Source of the DNA: JAJFHI01 sp050633705
GTDB lineage: Bacteria > Pseudomonadota > Alphaproteobacteria > Rhizobiales > Hyphomicrobiaceae
Assembly (NCBI GenBank): GCA_050633705.1
Contig: JBOEGZ010000007.1
Span: 310,001-374,000 of the forward strand
Direction of reading: 5' to 3'
DNA: 64,000 nucleotides
The notes beneath the pieces are model-generated. The model was not told where the DNA came from. It saw only the letters and a list, made by a program, of their open reading frames with translations, and made no database searches. Position 1 is the stretch's first letter, and every line of letters starts with the position of its first letter. The position numbers and the translations under genes are program-made. Below, piece by piece: positions 24,592 through 33,841 of this stretch.

Positions 24592-27486
24592 ATGACTGAG
24601 AACAAAGATCAATTCAGCGAAAAACAGACTCCCAAGCTCGATGAATTCATGTTGCGGGATCGATTGCGTGATATGCGAACACGCATTCCTGATGATCCGT
24701 GGCTTAATCCGATCATGGCCGTGGCGTTTGAGCTATCGAGACAGCTTGAAGCTGGCGAATTAGAATTTGAGGACGTTAAGTCTTTGGCGGAGCGGTTGAT
24801 GGATCGCGCGTGTGTGAACCGAGCCTTGCACATTCGCGAGCGCGTTGACTACAAAGACCATCGCACGACGCAAAATGACTTCATTGAATTCCTGCAAACA
24901 ACGACCGATGCCTTGGGAGCATGCGGCGATGGCAAAGATTCCGATGCCTGTTTTGCTGAGTTTTCTAAACGATGGGAACGCGCGCGTGTTGGTGTTGTTC
25001 TGACCGCGCATCCAACATTTGCACTCTCCGATGCGCTTTCGCGACGCATGATTGAAATTGCTGTAACAAACGATGCGGGACAGCAAGAATTAAGCGGATA
25101 TGCACATCGGCCAGATGACCCCATTGACCTCAAATACGAGCATACGCGCGCGCAAGATGCCGTGCGAAAACTGCGCTCGGCTTATGACGAGTTATTAAGT
25201 TGTTTCTTCTCGTTTGCTGCGGATCGTTTTGGCCCACGTGCTTACAGTCTTCGTCCCGATCTCATGACATTTGCCTCATGGGTCGGCTATGACCTTGACG
25301 GCCGTGTCGATATTACCTGGTTAGATTCCTTCGCGTTGCGGCTGTCGGAAAAGCATGCTGCTCTCATTGATATCCGCGAGCGCTTTCTCATAATTCGCCA
25401 CCGCCTCGGAGATGAAACGACAACACAGCGTGTTTGTCGCCAGATTACCGGTAAGCTCGATCTCGCAATTGCCGCGGTTGAAGAACACATCAATGCGGTC
25501 GGTCAGATTGATGAAGACCACAGAGGGCTCGTTCGGGCCGCAAATGTCGTTTCCAAGTCAGACACCTACAATCTGACAAGTACAAAACCGCTTCTGGAAT
25601 TGCTCGATACGTTGAATGAGACAGTTGAAACGCCTCAGATGAAGCGTTCAGTTGCATCTCTTGCTAGTCTCATCCACACAACGAAACTGGGCACTGCGCA
25701 CATTCATGTCAGAATTAATGCAGCCCAACTGAACAACGCATTTCGTGCTTTCGTTCATGAGTCCTGGACCCAGGATTTGTCAGAAGGCCAAGCGTTGGCA
25801 AAAATTTCGGAAATGATCGCGACGGTTCATCCCGAGAGCGTCAATTTTGGAACCTTGGAACTTGAAACGGCGACGGCAATTCGCCAATTCGCACTCATTG
25901 GGCAAATACAAAAACACGTAGATAGCGAAGCGCCGATCCGCTTTCTTGTTGCGGAGTGTGAGGCCCCATCTACAATTTTAATTGCGGTTTTCTTCGCAAA
26001 ATTGTTCGGCGTCTCGGACAATGTTGATATCTCTCCGCTGTTTGAAACCCCGGACGGTTTGGAACAGGGTGCCCGTTTGATGAGACGGCTTTTGCAGGAG
26101 CCTGGGTATCGTAACTATGTCCAGTCACGTGGCCGACTTTGTATTCAAACAGGGTTTTCGGACGCGGGACGTTTTGTCGGCCAGATCACCGCGACATTGG
26201 CGATTGAACGACTTCATCATGCACTCGCCACCGAGGTGGCCCAGTCCGGCCTAAAAGATGTCGAGACGTTGATCTTTTCGACACATGGGGAATCGATGGG
26301 TCGCGGCGCTCATCCAGGAAAACTAAAACAGCGCCTTCGCTACGTATTTTCAGATGAATCCCGGCGCCGATTTGAAGATAAGAACCTTGCAGTCAAGCAC
26401 GAGACCAGTTTTCAAGGTGGGGACGGTTTCACATTTTTTGCCAACAGGACACTAACGTCGCGCGCGCTGGCAACGATCATCATGGATGGCGAAGTCGGTG
26501 ATGTGGATGATGACCCGTTTTATGCCGACGAAAGCCTCAGCCTCGATTTTTATTTGCGCTTGAAAGCCTATCAGCAGGATGTGTTTAAAAATAATGGCTA
26601 TCGTGCTTTGTTGGGTGCGTTCGGACCAAACCTCTTGTTCAAAACAGGTTCACGCGCAGTGAAACGCCAAAGTGATCAAGCAGCCGTTCAAGATCGCGGC
26701 GATCCGGCGAGAATGCGGGCCATTCCAAACAATGCCATTTTGCAGCAGTTTGGTTATATCGCCAATGTTGTTGCAGGTCTTGGCGCGGCTGTGGGCACGG
26801 AGCGAGACCGTTTCATCGTGTTGGCAAAAACATCAAAGCGTTTACGCACGTGTTTGGAAATGATCGCGCGCGGGAAGCAATTATCCAGCTTGAACGCGAT
26901 GGGAGCCAATGCATCAATATTTGATGCCGGGTTCTGGGCTTCGCGTGCCTCTTGGGGACGAGAAGAAGGTTTGGAAAGTGCCTTCCGTGACCTTTCAGAA
27001 TTTCTCTTAAATGATCAACGTGATGTTAGCATCAAGAATTTGACTCATCACCTGCGGTTGGATGCGATTCATCTGCATCAAATTCTTGAAGAGATCGGTC
27101 TAAAGGGCGGAAAGATTCCTGACGACACGCGATTGGAGCTCGATCTGTTGCATGCGGTCCGACTAGCCCTGATTATGCGTATCTTCATTCTCTCGGCGCA
27201 GCTCCCGCGATTTGCGCCACGCAATGACATGTCACGCGATCAGTTGATGGCGCTTGCTCTCGGGCTAGATGTTCCCGAAGTGTTGTCGTTCATTCGTGAG
27301 ACCTTCCCCCATGATCGAGCCAAAGACTTCGAGGGTCGTTTTGATGAGGCCAGTACGTATCGACCTCATGGCATCGATGATTATGGAAGGCTGGAGACAG
27401 AGATCTTATTGCCAATGGAAGAAGCCTACGACTTTGTTCGCGAGATCGGAACGGGCATCAGCCACCATATGGGTGCCTTCGGCTGA
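24592..27486 (+). CDS. ppc: Phosphoenolpyruvate carboxylase, divergent type
   Basis: Carboxylates PEP to oxaloacetate, the CO2-fixing step of the serine cycle. The 964 residues show the catalytic histidine in VLTAHPT (H140, at the position of E. coli H138). The usual arginine-glycine loop FHGRGG..GRGG is here HGESMGRGAHPGK (H565), two residues shorter. The protein ends GAFG rather than the usual (Q/R)NTG. It is thus far from the E. coli type; I infer the divergent serine-cycle lineage. ATG 24592 was chosen over the upstream in-frame start at 24439, which would run through two hairpins. The ribosome binding site (GAGAG) is weak. Confidence 0.85.
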   Translation: MTENKDQFSEKQTPKLDEFMLRDRLRDMRTRIPDDPWLNPIMAVAFELSRQLEAGELEFEDVKSLAERLMDRACVNRALHIRERVDYKDHRTTQNDFIEFLQTTTDALGACGDGKDSDACFAEFSKRWERARVGVVLTAHPTFALSDALSRRMIEIAVTNDAGQQELSGYAHRPDDPIDLKYEHTRAQDAVRKLRSAYDELLSCFFSFAADRFGPRAYSLRPDLMTFASWVGYDLDGRVDITWLDSFALRLSEKHAALIDIRERFLIIRHRLGDETTTQRVCRQITGKLDLAIAAVEEHINAVGQIDEDHRGLVRAANVVSKSDTYNLTSTKPLLELLDTLNETVETPQMKRSVASLASLIHTTKLGTAHIHVRINAAQLNNAFRAFVHESWTQDLSEGQALAKISEMIATVHPESVNFGTLELETATAIRQFALIGQIQKHVDSEAPIRFLVAECEAPSTILIAVFFAKLFGVSDNVDISPLFETPDGLEQGARLMRRLLQEPGYRNYVQSRGRLCIQTGFSDAGRFVGQITATLAIERLHHALATEVAQSGLKDVETLIFSTHGESMGRGAHPGKLKQRLRYVFSDESRRRFEDKNLAVKHETSFQGGDGFTFFANRTLTSRALATIIMDGEVGDVDDDPFYADESLSLDFYLRLKAYQQDVFKNNGYRALLGAFGPNLLFKTGSRAVKRQSDQAAVQDRGDPARMRAIPNNAILQQFGYIANVVAGLGAAVGTERDRFIVLAKTSKRLRTCLEMIARGKQLSSLNAMGANASIFDAGFWASRASWGREEGLESAFRDLSEFLLNDQRDVSIKNLTHHLRLDAIHLHQILEEIGLKGGKIPDDTRLELDLLHAVRLALIMRIFILSAQLPRFAPRNDMSRDQLMALALGLDVPEVLSFIRETFPHDRAKDFEGRFDEASTYRPHGIDDYGRLETEILLPMEEAYDFVREIGTGISHHMGAFG

Positions 27487-27578
27487 CGTTGTCGGTTGCC
27501 CTTGATTTAGACGAGGTGGGCGTCCGTTCAAGACGTTTTTTCTCGGCGTACTCTAGGTATGCGAAAGAGTTGGACTTT

Positions 27579-28649
27579 TCAGTCGAGGTCTTTGAATGAA
27601 ACCATTTGATGCTTGTCTTGGTCCCAAAGCTTGAAGCCAGCGCAGGTAAAACTGTCCTTCAAAGTAATACGATTGATGGATTTAAGCGCTGGGTCTGCGT
27701 TCAAACATTCTGACAATCTGTAATTCGGTATCATCGAGTTTAGATGGTGGATGTGGTGGAGACCAATGTCACCTGAGAACCAGGCCAGAACCGGGTGCAG
27801 CACATAGTAAGAGCTACCGTAAACGGCCGCGATCTGGAAATCCCATTCTTTTGTTTCTTCCCAATGGGACTCTTCGAACTGGTGTTGGATGAAAAATAGC
27901 CAGCCGCCCATTGCAGTTGCCAGGTGAAGGATAGGCCAGAATACAAACAGCACATCACTCCAACCAAATATTGCAACAAGACTGCCATAAAAGACCAACA
28001 TCGCAATGTTGAGGCCCATGATGCTCTTGAAAGAGTCTTTAACGGTAAGGCCCTGCGCAAAAGGTTGCCTTTGGATGAACATAAAGAAGAAGGGCACGGC
28101 AATGCCAAATAAGAAGATCGGATTGCGATAGATGCGATAGCCAAATTTCATCAACGGCGACAGCGCGCGATACTCTTTGACGGTGAGGGTTGTGATGTCA
28201 CCGACACCGCGCTTATCGAGGTTTCCTGATGTTGCGTGATGAATGGCATGTTGGCGTCGCCAAACGCCGTAAGGTGTGATGGTGAAAACCGACATCAGAC
28301 GGCCAATGAAGTTATTTTCCTGCGGTGTTTTGAGAAATGACCCATGGCCGCAGTCATGTTGAATGATGAAGAGGCGGATCACAAGTCCAGCCGCGAGAAA
28401 CGAGAGAAGTAGCGTGACCCAATAAGCGTGACGAACGGTTTCAAACATCGCCGCGATTGTTACAAGGAAAAGGACAAGTGTAACGCCGACTTGGGTGTAT
28501 GCCGTTTTGGGAATGGCTCCACGATACTTTGCGCAATGCGCCGCGATGCGTTTCACATTCTGTTTCAAATCGTCGGCCATAATCTGTGGCGCATCCGGCC
28601 TTGATTTCGTATCGGCAAAGGCAACGTCGGTCACGGTAGAACCATCCAA
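27579..28649 (-). CDS. Membrane fatty acid desaturase
   Basis: Di-iron enzyme that introduces a double bond into membrane fatty acids. The three histidine boxes are HDCGHGSF, HAIHH and HHIHH, separated by paired hydrophobic segments, as in the DesA/delta-12 type of acyl-lipid desaturase. Up to 356 residues, depending on the start: TTG 28649 as given, GTG 28634 (with GGATGG upstream) or ATG 28580 are all possible, and none has a strong ribosome binding site. It faces ppc tail to tail. Confidence 0.88.
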   Translation of the reverse strand: MDGSTVTDVAFADTKSRPDAPQIMADDLKQNVKRIAAHCAKYRGAIPKTAYTQVGVTLVLFLVTIAAMFETVRHAYWVTLLLSFLAAGLVIRLFIIQHDCGHGSFLKTPQENNFIGRLMSVFTITPYGVWRRQHAIHHATSGNLDKRGVGDITTLTVKEYRALSPLMKFGYRIYRNPIFLFGIAVPFFFMFIQRQPFAQGLTVKDSFKSIMGLNIAMLVFYGSLVAIFGWSDVLFVFWPILHLATAMGGWLFFIQHQFEESHWEETKEWDFQIAAVYGSSYYVLHPVLAWFSGDIGLHHIHHLNSMIPNYRLSECLNADPALKSINRITLKDSFTCAGFKLWDQDKHQMVSFKDLD

Positions 28650-28966
28650 TTTTTACACGACCATCAACAACAACAGAGGTGAATTCTCTGCGTCAGCATT
28701 GCGTGTTTCGATTTATCCCCACAAGGTGATGCTTCGTTTGCGGAGTTAATCCCAAACCAAACAACCAAGTGTTTGGCATTTGCACGCCAGATCCGCAAAC
28801 TTGCATCTCTTTGCGCTAGCATATTCGTCCGCTAACGGCGACATCTGACCCTTGAAAAACCTGTGTTTTAAAGATTTTAGGCCAGAACTGGTGCCCAAGC
28901 CGCGCACTCTTTGGTGATTACCTCCGCAAAGGGACGGTTATCATGCGGTGCATCAATTTCATTGCA
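28650..28966. other. Region upstream of the desaturase
   Basis: 317 bases between two minus-strand genes. I see no gene, repeat or clear hairpin. It should carry the desaturase promoter and the 3' end of the message from 28967-30214. Confidence 0.4.
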
Positions 28967-30214
28967 TTAGTCTTTTGCCCAAAATTCTACAATCGCGCTA
29001 CCTTTGTTTCGCGCCTCGCGATCGAGAAAACGTGAGCGATAACGCGCCTGGATCTCGGTTACCTGACGGTTATTGCGTGCGATTTTTATTGGGCCGAAAC
29101 TTTTACCAGCGTCGACACGTGTTTTGACCGGAATGACGTCGATATTGCCATTTCCATAAACAACGCGAAGTTCACTTAACGTAATTGCTCGGTCGCGGAC
29201 GCGCACTTCGATTTTTTCGATTGCCCCTTCACCTCTGGTGAGTTGAATAGCATCCTTGTCGAAACCAACGAAACCCGCCGCTTGCGCGCCTAACATAACC
29301 CAGCCGCGGTTGAACTTGCGGGCTTCACCCGTTGGTCCGAGCCATCCATCGGCGAACTCTCCGAATGCTTCGATGCGGGCTTGGCCACGAAAATTGGGGC
29401 GCGATTCGTATTGTAGGCGGATGTCTTTGACAAACTGATCGCCTGGCAAATCAAACCAGTCTGTCGTCGTGTTACGGGTGATTTTCTGATTAATTTCGCG
29501 TGTTTCAGATTTTCCGTCGCTGTAGTGGATCTCGAGTTTTTTCAAAACAATGTCGTTGTTGACAACACGCATGCGAATGCGACGAAATTTTCCAACCTGC
29601 CGACCAACTGGAATGGTTTGTGTGTCGGAATTGAATCCAACGTGCTCGGCTGCAAAAAGGATATCACTGCTCTCGCTAGGTTGGCTTTCAATTGATGCGG
29701 CAGCTTTCGGTTTTGGCTCAGGTGCTGGAACGGTCGTTGCGCCGGTTTGCTGGTTTGCATCGGCCGTCAGTGATGGGCGTTTGGCCAACCGACCCTTGCG
29801 ACTTTGTAGGGCCCAAACTTGGAGTTGAGATTTGCGACCCTTGCGTTGAGGCTTGTATTCGATAGCGATCGAGCGAAGGAAACGTTCTGTTCGGCTGAGA
29901 TTAATCGGGCGGGAGCGCAAACCACGTCGTAGATTAATACGCCGTCTCTCAACGTGTGTGTCTGCTTTTGCGTAGTCAACTTGAACTTCAGAAATCAACA
30001 GTCCGTTTCTTCGTGTTCTCAGACGTACGGCTTTGTAACTTCCTTTTGAGGCTTCAAGATCGATATCGGCGAAGCCTTGCGATGCATCGATTGTTACGGT
30101 TTTCAACAACACCCAACGGTCACCACGCGTAATTTGGGCATTTACCGTTGTGTTGGTCACGATGGTGAAGAGCGCTGCAAGCAGCGTCACGATGATCCGC
30201 AGGTTTCGTGTCAT
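28967..30214 (-). CDS. Secreted three-repeat beta-rich protein, paralogue A
   Basis: 415 residues with a signal peptide (hydrophobic core to about residue 26, TTVNAQ). Three similar domains of about 90-100 residues lie at roughly 40-135, 195-290 and 310-412. They share the pattern F..I+(L/V).....+.L....V.Y..G......+...........F......I...Y+.R. Domains 1 and 2 are joined by a basic and then Ala/Pro-rich linker. The alternating pattern suggests beta-sandwiches, and the composition is strongly basic. ATG 30214 has GAGGG just upstream. The next gene upstream is a paralogue with the same layout. No function recognised; E. coli YaaI (DUF2541) has a vaguely similar pattern. Confidence 0.8.
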   Translation of the reverse strand: MTRNLRIIVTLLAALFTIVTNTTVNAQITRGDRWVLLKTVTIDASQGFADIDLEASKGSYKAVRLRTRRNGLLISEVQVDYAKADTHVERRRINLRRGLRSRPINLSRTERFLRSIAIEYKPQRKGRKSQLQVWALQSRKGRLAKRPSLTADANQQTGATTVPAPEPKPKAAASIESQPSESSDILFAAEHVGFNSDTQTIPVGRQVGKFRRIRMRVVNNDIVLKKLEIHYSDGKSETREINQKITRNTTTDWFDLPGDQFVKDIRLQYESRPNFRGQARIEAFGEFADGWLGPTGEARKFNRGWVMLGAQAAGFVGFDKDAIQLTRGEGAIEKIEVRVRDRAITLSELRVVYGNGNIDVIPVKTRVDAGKSFGPIKIARNNRQVTEIQARYRSRFLDREARNKGSAIVEFWAKD

Positions 30215-30517
30215 TACACCCTCAATAATATGCTCGGAGCATGACGAACCAGGGTTGCGCTGTTGGCGCGCGCTGTGTGGGTCGAACGCTCAAAAAACAA
30301 TATAAGCCGGTTAAATTCGCTGATGTTGTGGCATGCGATTCCAGGTGGTGCATCTGGGAATGAGAATTGTCCCCGTTGTTCCCAACTTGGGCGTCACGGG
30401 TCGTTAAATCTATTTTGGGATAAGGGCTGATCGCCAAGCAGATGCAACTGGGCCTGACTTTTTCTCAAGTCAGGCCTAAGCATTTCGTCGTTTGCAAACG
30501 AGGTGAGACGCTTAATG
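30215..30517. other. Spacer between the two repeat-protein genes
   Basis: 303 bases. It holds a strong hairpin at 30451-30476 near the end of paralogue B and probably a promoter for paralogue A. No gene seen. Confidence 0.4.
30451..30476 (-). terminator. Hairpin downstream of paralogue B
   Basis: GGCCTGACTT and AAGTCAGGCC are perfectly complementary ten-base arms around TTTCTC. It lies about 40 bases past the stop codon of the gene at 30518-31828. The T-run of a classical terminator is missing on the minus strand, so it may instead be a 3'-end stabiliser. Confidence 0.5.
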
Positions 30518-31828
30518 TTATCGATGACCGTGAATTTCCACAGTCGCACGTTTTTGGCCTTGTGCGCCGCGGTCAAAGAAGCGTGAGCGATAGCGCGCTT
30601 CAACATTCGTTACGACCTTGGGGCCATTTTCGATTTTTAACGGGCCATAACCTGTTTCCGGTTCAACCTTGGTTCGGTTGGCGTCAAACTTTTGCTCCGA
30701 CCCATCTCCAAAGGTGACTTTGACATAGTCCAAGGTGATATCGCGGTTGCGCGTTACGACGCGCAGATCAGAAAAACCACGTTGGTGGGGGGGAACTTCA
30801 GACCTATCAACTTCAAAGCCAATGAATCCAGCCGTATCACCTGATGTCAGTTGAACCCAACCTTCGTTAAAGTTTTCGGCTTCCCCATCGAGCCAGTTGC
30901 TGGATAAAACGCCCCAAAATTCGACGTCTGCGCGACCAGAGAAGTTGCGCCGTTTTTTGTACTTGATGTTGATGCTGTCAACGAAGTGCTTGCCTTCCAG
31001 ATCGATTTCGTCGGTACGTTCACCTGAGCGAATGATTCCCGCAAATGGCACATCGACATTCTCACCATCTTTGAAGCTGATCTTCAAATCGAGAAGCTCA
31101 ATGTCGTTTTTCTTAACGCACAAGCGGACTTTGTCGAATTTTCCCATTTCAGGGCGTTCAACGGAGATCGAATCTGTGTCTTCACCAAAACTGACATTGC
31201 CGGTTGCAATCAGTAGGCTGCGTGGTCCGCCACAACCGCCGGACTGAGGAATGGACGACGTTCCAATCACGACCTTGTTCTCAGGTGGCTGGTATTCGGG
31301 CTGAGCAGGTTCTGGTACGGCTTCTGGTTCTGGGGTGGGTTCAGGTTTGGGCGTAGCAGCCACCGTCGTATTCCTTGATCCGGATCGGCGGGTACGACGG
31401 TCTTCACGTGTTTGGCGTCCGCGAACTTGTAGCTGTGCAATATTCTTTGAGAACGGGCGGCGTTTGTATTGAACGACGACTGAGTCGACAAACTTTCGAC
31501 TTGCACGTGGATCGATTTCTCTTGTGCGCTCACCACTGCTTAAAAAGAAGCTGCGGTTTTCGACGTGTTCTGAACCATCTGCGTAGTTGACGATAACTTT
31601 GGTGACGTCGATGCGATCGCCAAAATTATACAATCGGATTGCGCGAAATGCGCCTTCCGCAGCAGACGTGTCAATTGCGAGCCGCCGCTTGATAACAGTG
31701 GCGATTTCAACGTCGCTTCCCCCCATAAAGGCGAGTTCTTCGTGATGCGCCCCTGAGCGCGGCGTAAACATGATGCAGAATGTGATGCCGATCGCCACAA
31801 CTGCGAACTTGGAGATCCAAGACTTCAT
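30518..31828 (-). CDS. Secreted three-repeat beta-rich protein, paralogue B
   Basis: 436 residues with an N-terminal hydrophobic leader. Three domains lie at about 47-137, 202-307 and 322-432, again with a Pro/Glu-rich linker after the first. The last domain aligns well with that of paralogue A: GWV.L....AGF.GF, R.R.IT......V.(F/Y)G.G and ARYRSRF.DR. Two cysteines sit close together in domain 2 (GGCGG and LCVKK). ATG 31828 follows GGGAG by eight bases; the GTG at 31837 would overlap that site. No function recognised. The pair arose by duplication and probably works at the same periplasmic or surface site. Confidence 0.8.
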   Translation of the reverse strand: MKSWISKFAVVAIGITFCIMFTPRSGAHHEELAFMGGSDVEIATVIKRRLAIDTSAAEGAFRAIRLYNFGDRIDVTKVIVNYADGSEHVENRSFFLSSGERTREIDPRASRKFVDSVVVQYKRRPFSKNIAQLQVRGRQTREDRRTRRSGSRNTTVAATPKPEPTPEPEAVPEPAQPEYQPPENKVVIGTSSIPQSGGCGGPRSLLIATGNVSFGEDTDSISVERPEMGKFDKVRLCVKKNDIELLDLKISFKDGENVDVPFAGIIRSGERTDEIDLEGKHFVDSINIKYKKRRNFSGRADVEFWGVLSSNWLDGEAENFNEGWVQLTSGDTAGFIGFEVDRSEVPPHQRGFSDLRVVTRNRDITLDYVKVTFGDGSEQKFDANRTKVEPETGYGPLKIENGPKVVTNVEARYRSRFFDRGAQGQKRATVEIHGHR

Positions 31829-32213
31829 CTGATCCACTCCCGTCGAAAATTATTCAGCTGTGAGTTCAGCTCAATCCCATTATCCATTGTTATAGCGTAA
31901 GTTTTCCGGTGAGTTACAACTGGGTCAGACGACTGCTTATTGGGTTTTTGCAAACGATGCAAAGATGACACATGCGGCCACCTGGTTAATTTTGGTTTGT
32001 ACAGTCGTGCCGAAAGATGCTGTCCATGGGGCGCAGCGCGGCGCCCAAAATTCCAGCCAGGCTTGAAGGCTTTGTTTGTATGGACTTTTCCAACATTGGC
32101 TTTGATTGTTATATCTCACACAGCATGCTTCGGTATGGCCATGTAATATGCCCACTTTGGCGATAATGGGGTCCGTTTACGGACGATGTTGTGACGGAAC
32201 TGGTACTTCAAAA
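31829..32213. other. Divergent region between repeat protein B and the FAD dehydrogenase
   Basis: 385 bases. Nothing specific seen apart from its position as a shared promoter region. Upstream in-frame starts for the 32214 gene exist here but lack conserved sequence. Confidence 0.4.
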
Positions 32214-33644
32214 ATGACCACGAGCGCATCACAATTAAAAGTTGAAAATGACCTTGCTGTTGCGGCCCAAGAGCGTGTGAGGCTTGCGGTCGAAATTTTG
32301 CGCCAGCGCATGGGTGAGCGTGTGCAAACGGGTGTTGAGATTCGCCGTCAGCACGGCCACACATTGACCTCGCTACCAAACCAACCGCCAGATGCCGTGG
32401 TGTTTGCACGCAGCACAGATGAGGTCTGCGAAATTGTATCGGTCGCTCATAAGCACAACGTTCCAGTTATTGCCTTTGGTGGTGGGACCTCACTAGAAGG
32501 ACATGTCAACGCTCCGAATGGGGGCATTTCGCTTGATCTGACAGGTATGAGCGCGATTGTTGAAGTTTACTCATCAGACATGCAGGCGGTCGTTCAAGCC
32601 GGTGTGACGCGCGAACAACTCAACATACATCTGAGAGATTGCGGATTGTTCTTCGCAGTTGATCCTGGTGCAGAAACAGCGACGATCGGCGGCATGGCAG
32701 CGACACGTGCGTCGGGGACAAACACGGTGCGCTACGGCACGATCCGCGAAAACGTTGTTAATGTGACAGCGGTGATGGCGAATGGTGACGTTGTAAAAAC
32801 GGCCAACCGTGCAGCAAAATCGTCGGCGGGTTATGATCTAACACATTTGCTCGTTGGGTCTGAGGGCACGCTCGGTATTATCACGGAGCTGACTGTGAAA
32901 CTGCACCCGCGCCCAGAAAAAATCGCCGCCGCCGTCGCACCATTCAAGAGTTTGCAGGGTGCCTGCGATGCGACCATTGAGGCGCGTCAACTCGGGCTTG
33001 GGTTGGCTCGAATTGAATTGATGGACAGCCTACTGGTTAAAACCGTCAATGCACATGCAAAACTGGATCTTGATGAAGCCCCAACGCTATTTCTAGAATT
33101 TCATGGGTCGACGGCAAGCGTCGGTGAAGCGGTCGAAACATTTCGAGAGCTTGCTGATGCGCACGGCGCTGTCAGGTACGATTGGGCGGATCGTCCTGAG
33201 GAACGCAGTGCGTTATGGCATGCACGCCATGAAACATTGTGGGCTGTGAAATCGTATTGGCCGGGTCAAGAGACGTTGGTGACAGATGTCTGCGTGCCAA
33301 TATCGAATCTTGCAAAGTGTGTTGTTGAAACGCAAAAGGATCTTGAGGAAACGGGCTTAATTGGACCTATTGTCGGGCACGTTGGTGATGGGAACTTCCA
33401 CGTTGTCCTGGTGCACGATCCAAATGATACAGATCAACGGGCCAAAATCACAGGATGGCTGAACCGGTTGACGGCGCGTGCCATTGCAATGGATGGGACC
33501 TGCACCGGGGAACATGGCATCGGGCAAGGGAAAACTCGCTTTTTGCAAGATGAACTTGCCAGCGCGGTGCCTGTGATGAAGTCCCTTAAACAGGCATTGG
33601 ACCCACTTGGTATTCTCAATCCTGGGAAAATTTTCAAAAGTTGA
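32214..33644 (+). CDS. FAD-linked D-lactate/glycolate dehydrogenase
   Basis: 476 residues of the GlcD/DLD family: an N-terminal PCMH FAD domain (VIAFGGGTSLEGH, DPGAETATIGGM, GSEGTLGIITE) and a C-terminal substrate domain (HVGDGNFH, GTCTGEHGIG). It oxidises a D-2-hydroxy acid and passes electrons to a carrier. D-lactate fits the lactate module, whereas glycolate would feed the serine cycle with glyoxylate; sequence alone does not decide. The iron-sulfur partner GlcF is absent next door, which slightly favours a stand-alone D-lactate dehydrogenase. ATG 32214 fits the family's length. Confidence 0.87.
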   Translation: MTTSASQLKVENDLAVAAQERVRLAVEILRQRMGERVQTGVEIRRQHGHTLTSLPNQPPDAVVFARSTDEVCEIVSVAHKHNVPVIAFGGGTSLEGHVNAPNGGISLDLTGMSAIVEVYSSDMQAVVQAGVTREQLNIHLRDCGLFFAVDPGAETATIGGMAATRASGTNTVRYGTIRENVVNVTAVMANGDVVKTANRAAKSSAGYDLTHLLVGSEGTLGIITELTVKLHPRPEKIAAAVAPFKSLQGACDATIEARQLGLGLARIELMDSLLVKTVNAHAKLDLDEAPTLFLEFHGSTASVGEAVETFRELADAHGAVRYDWADRPEERSALWHARHETLWAVKSYWPGQETLVTDVCVPISNLAKCVVETQKDLEETGLIGPIVGHVGDGNFHVVLVHDPNDTDQRAKITGWLNRLTARAIAMDGTCTGEHGIGQGKTRFLQDELASAVPVMKSLKQALDPLGILNPGKIFKS

Positions 33645-33841
33645 GTCTTACGAGCTGAAATCTATCGGTGCTCAAGAGAGGAACTAAAGCGCTGAATTCG
33701 ATCGCAATTGGCGGGTGTCGTGCTGTTACAACTAAATTTTCTCCATCAGAGCATGAAATTGCAGGTCGTTCGTTTCCAACTCGTTTAGGTCTGTCTGTTA
33801 AGATTCGCCAAAGTTTTGGTGTGTTTTGTAGGAATAGACGG

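Noticed and set aside
27521..27541. CGTC..GACG followed by TTTTTT after ppc
   Set aside because: Only four base pairs; too weak to call a terminator despite the T-run.
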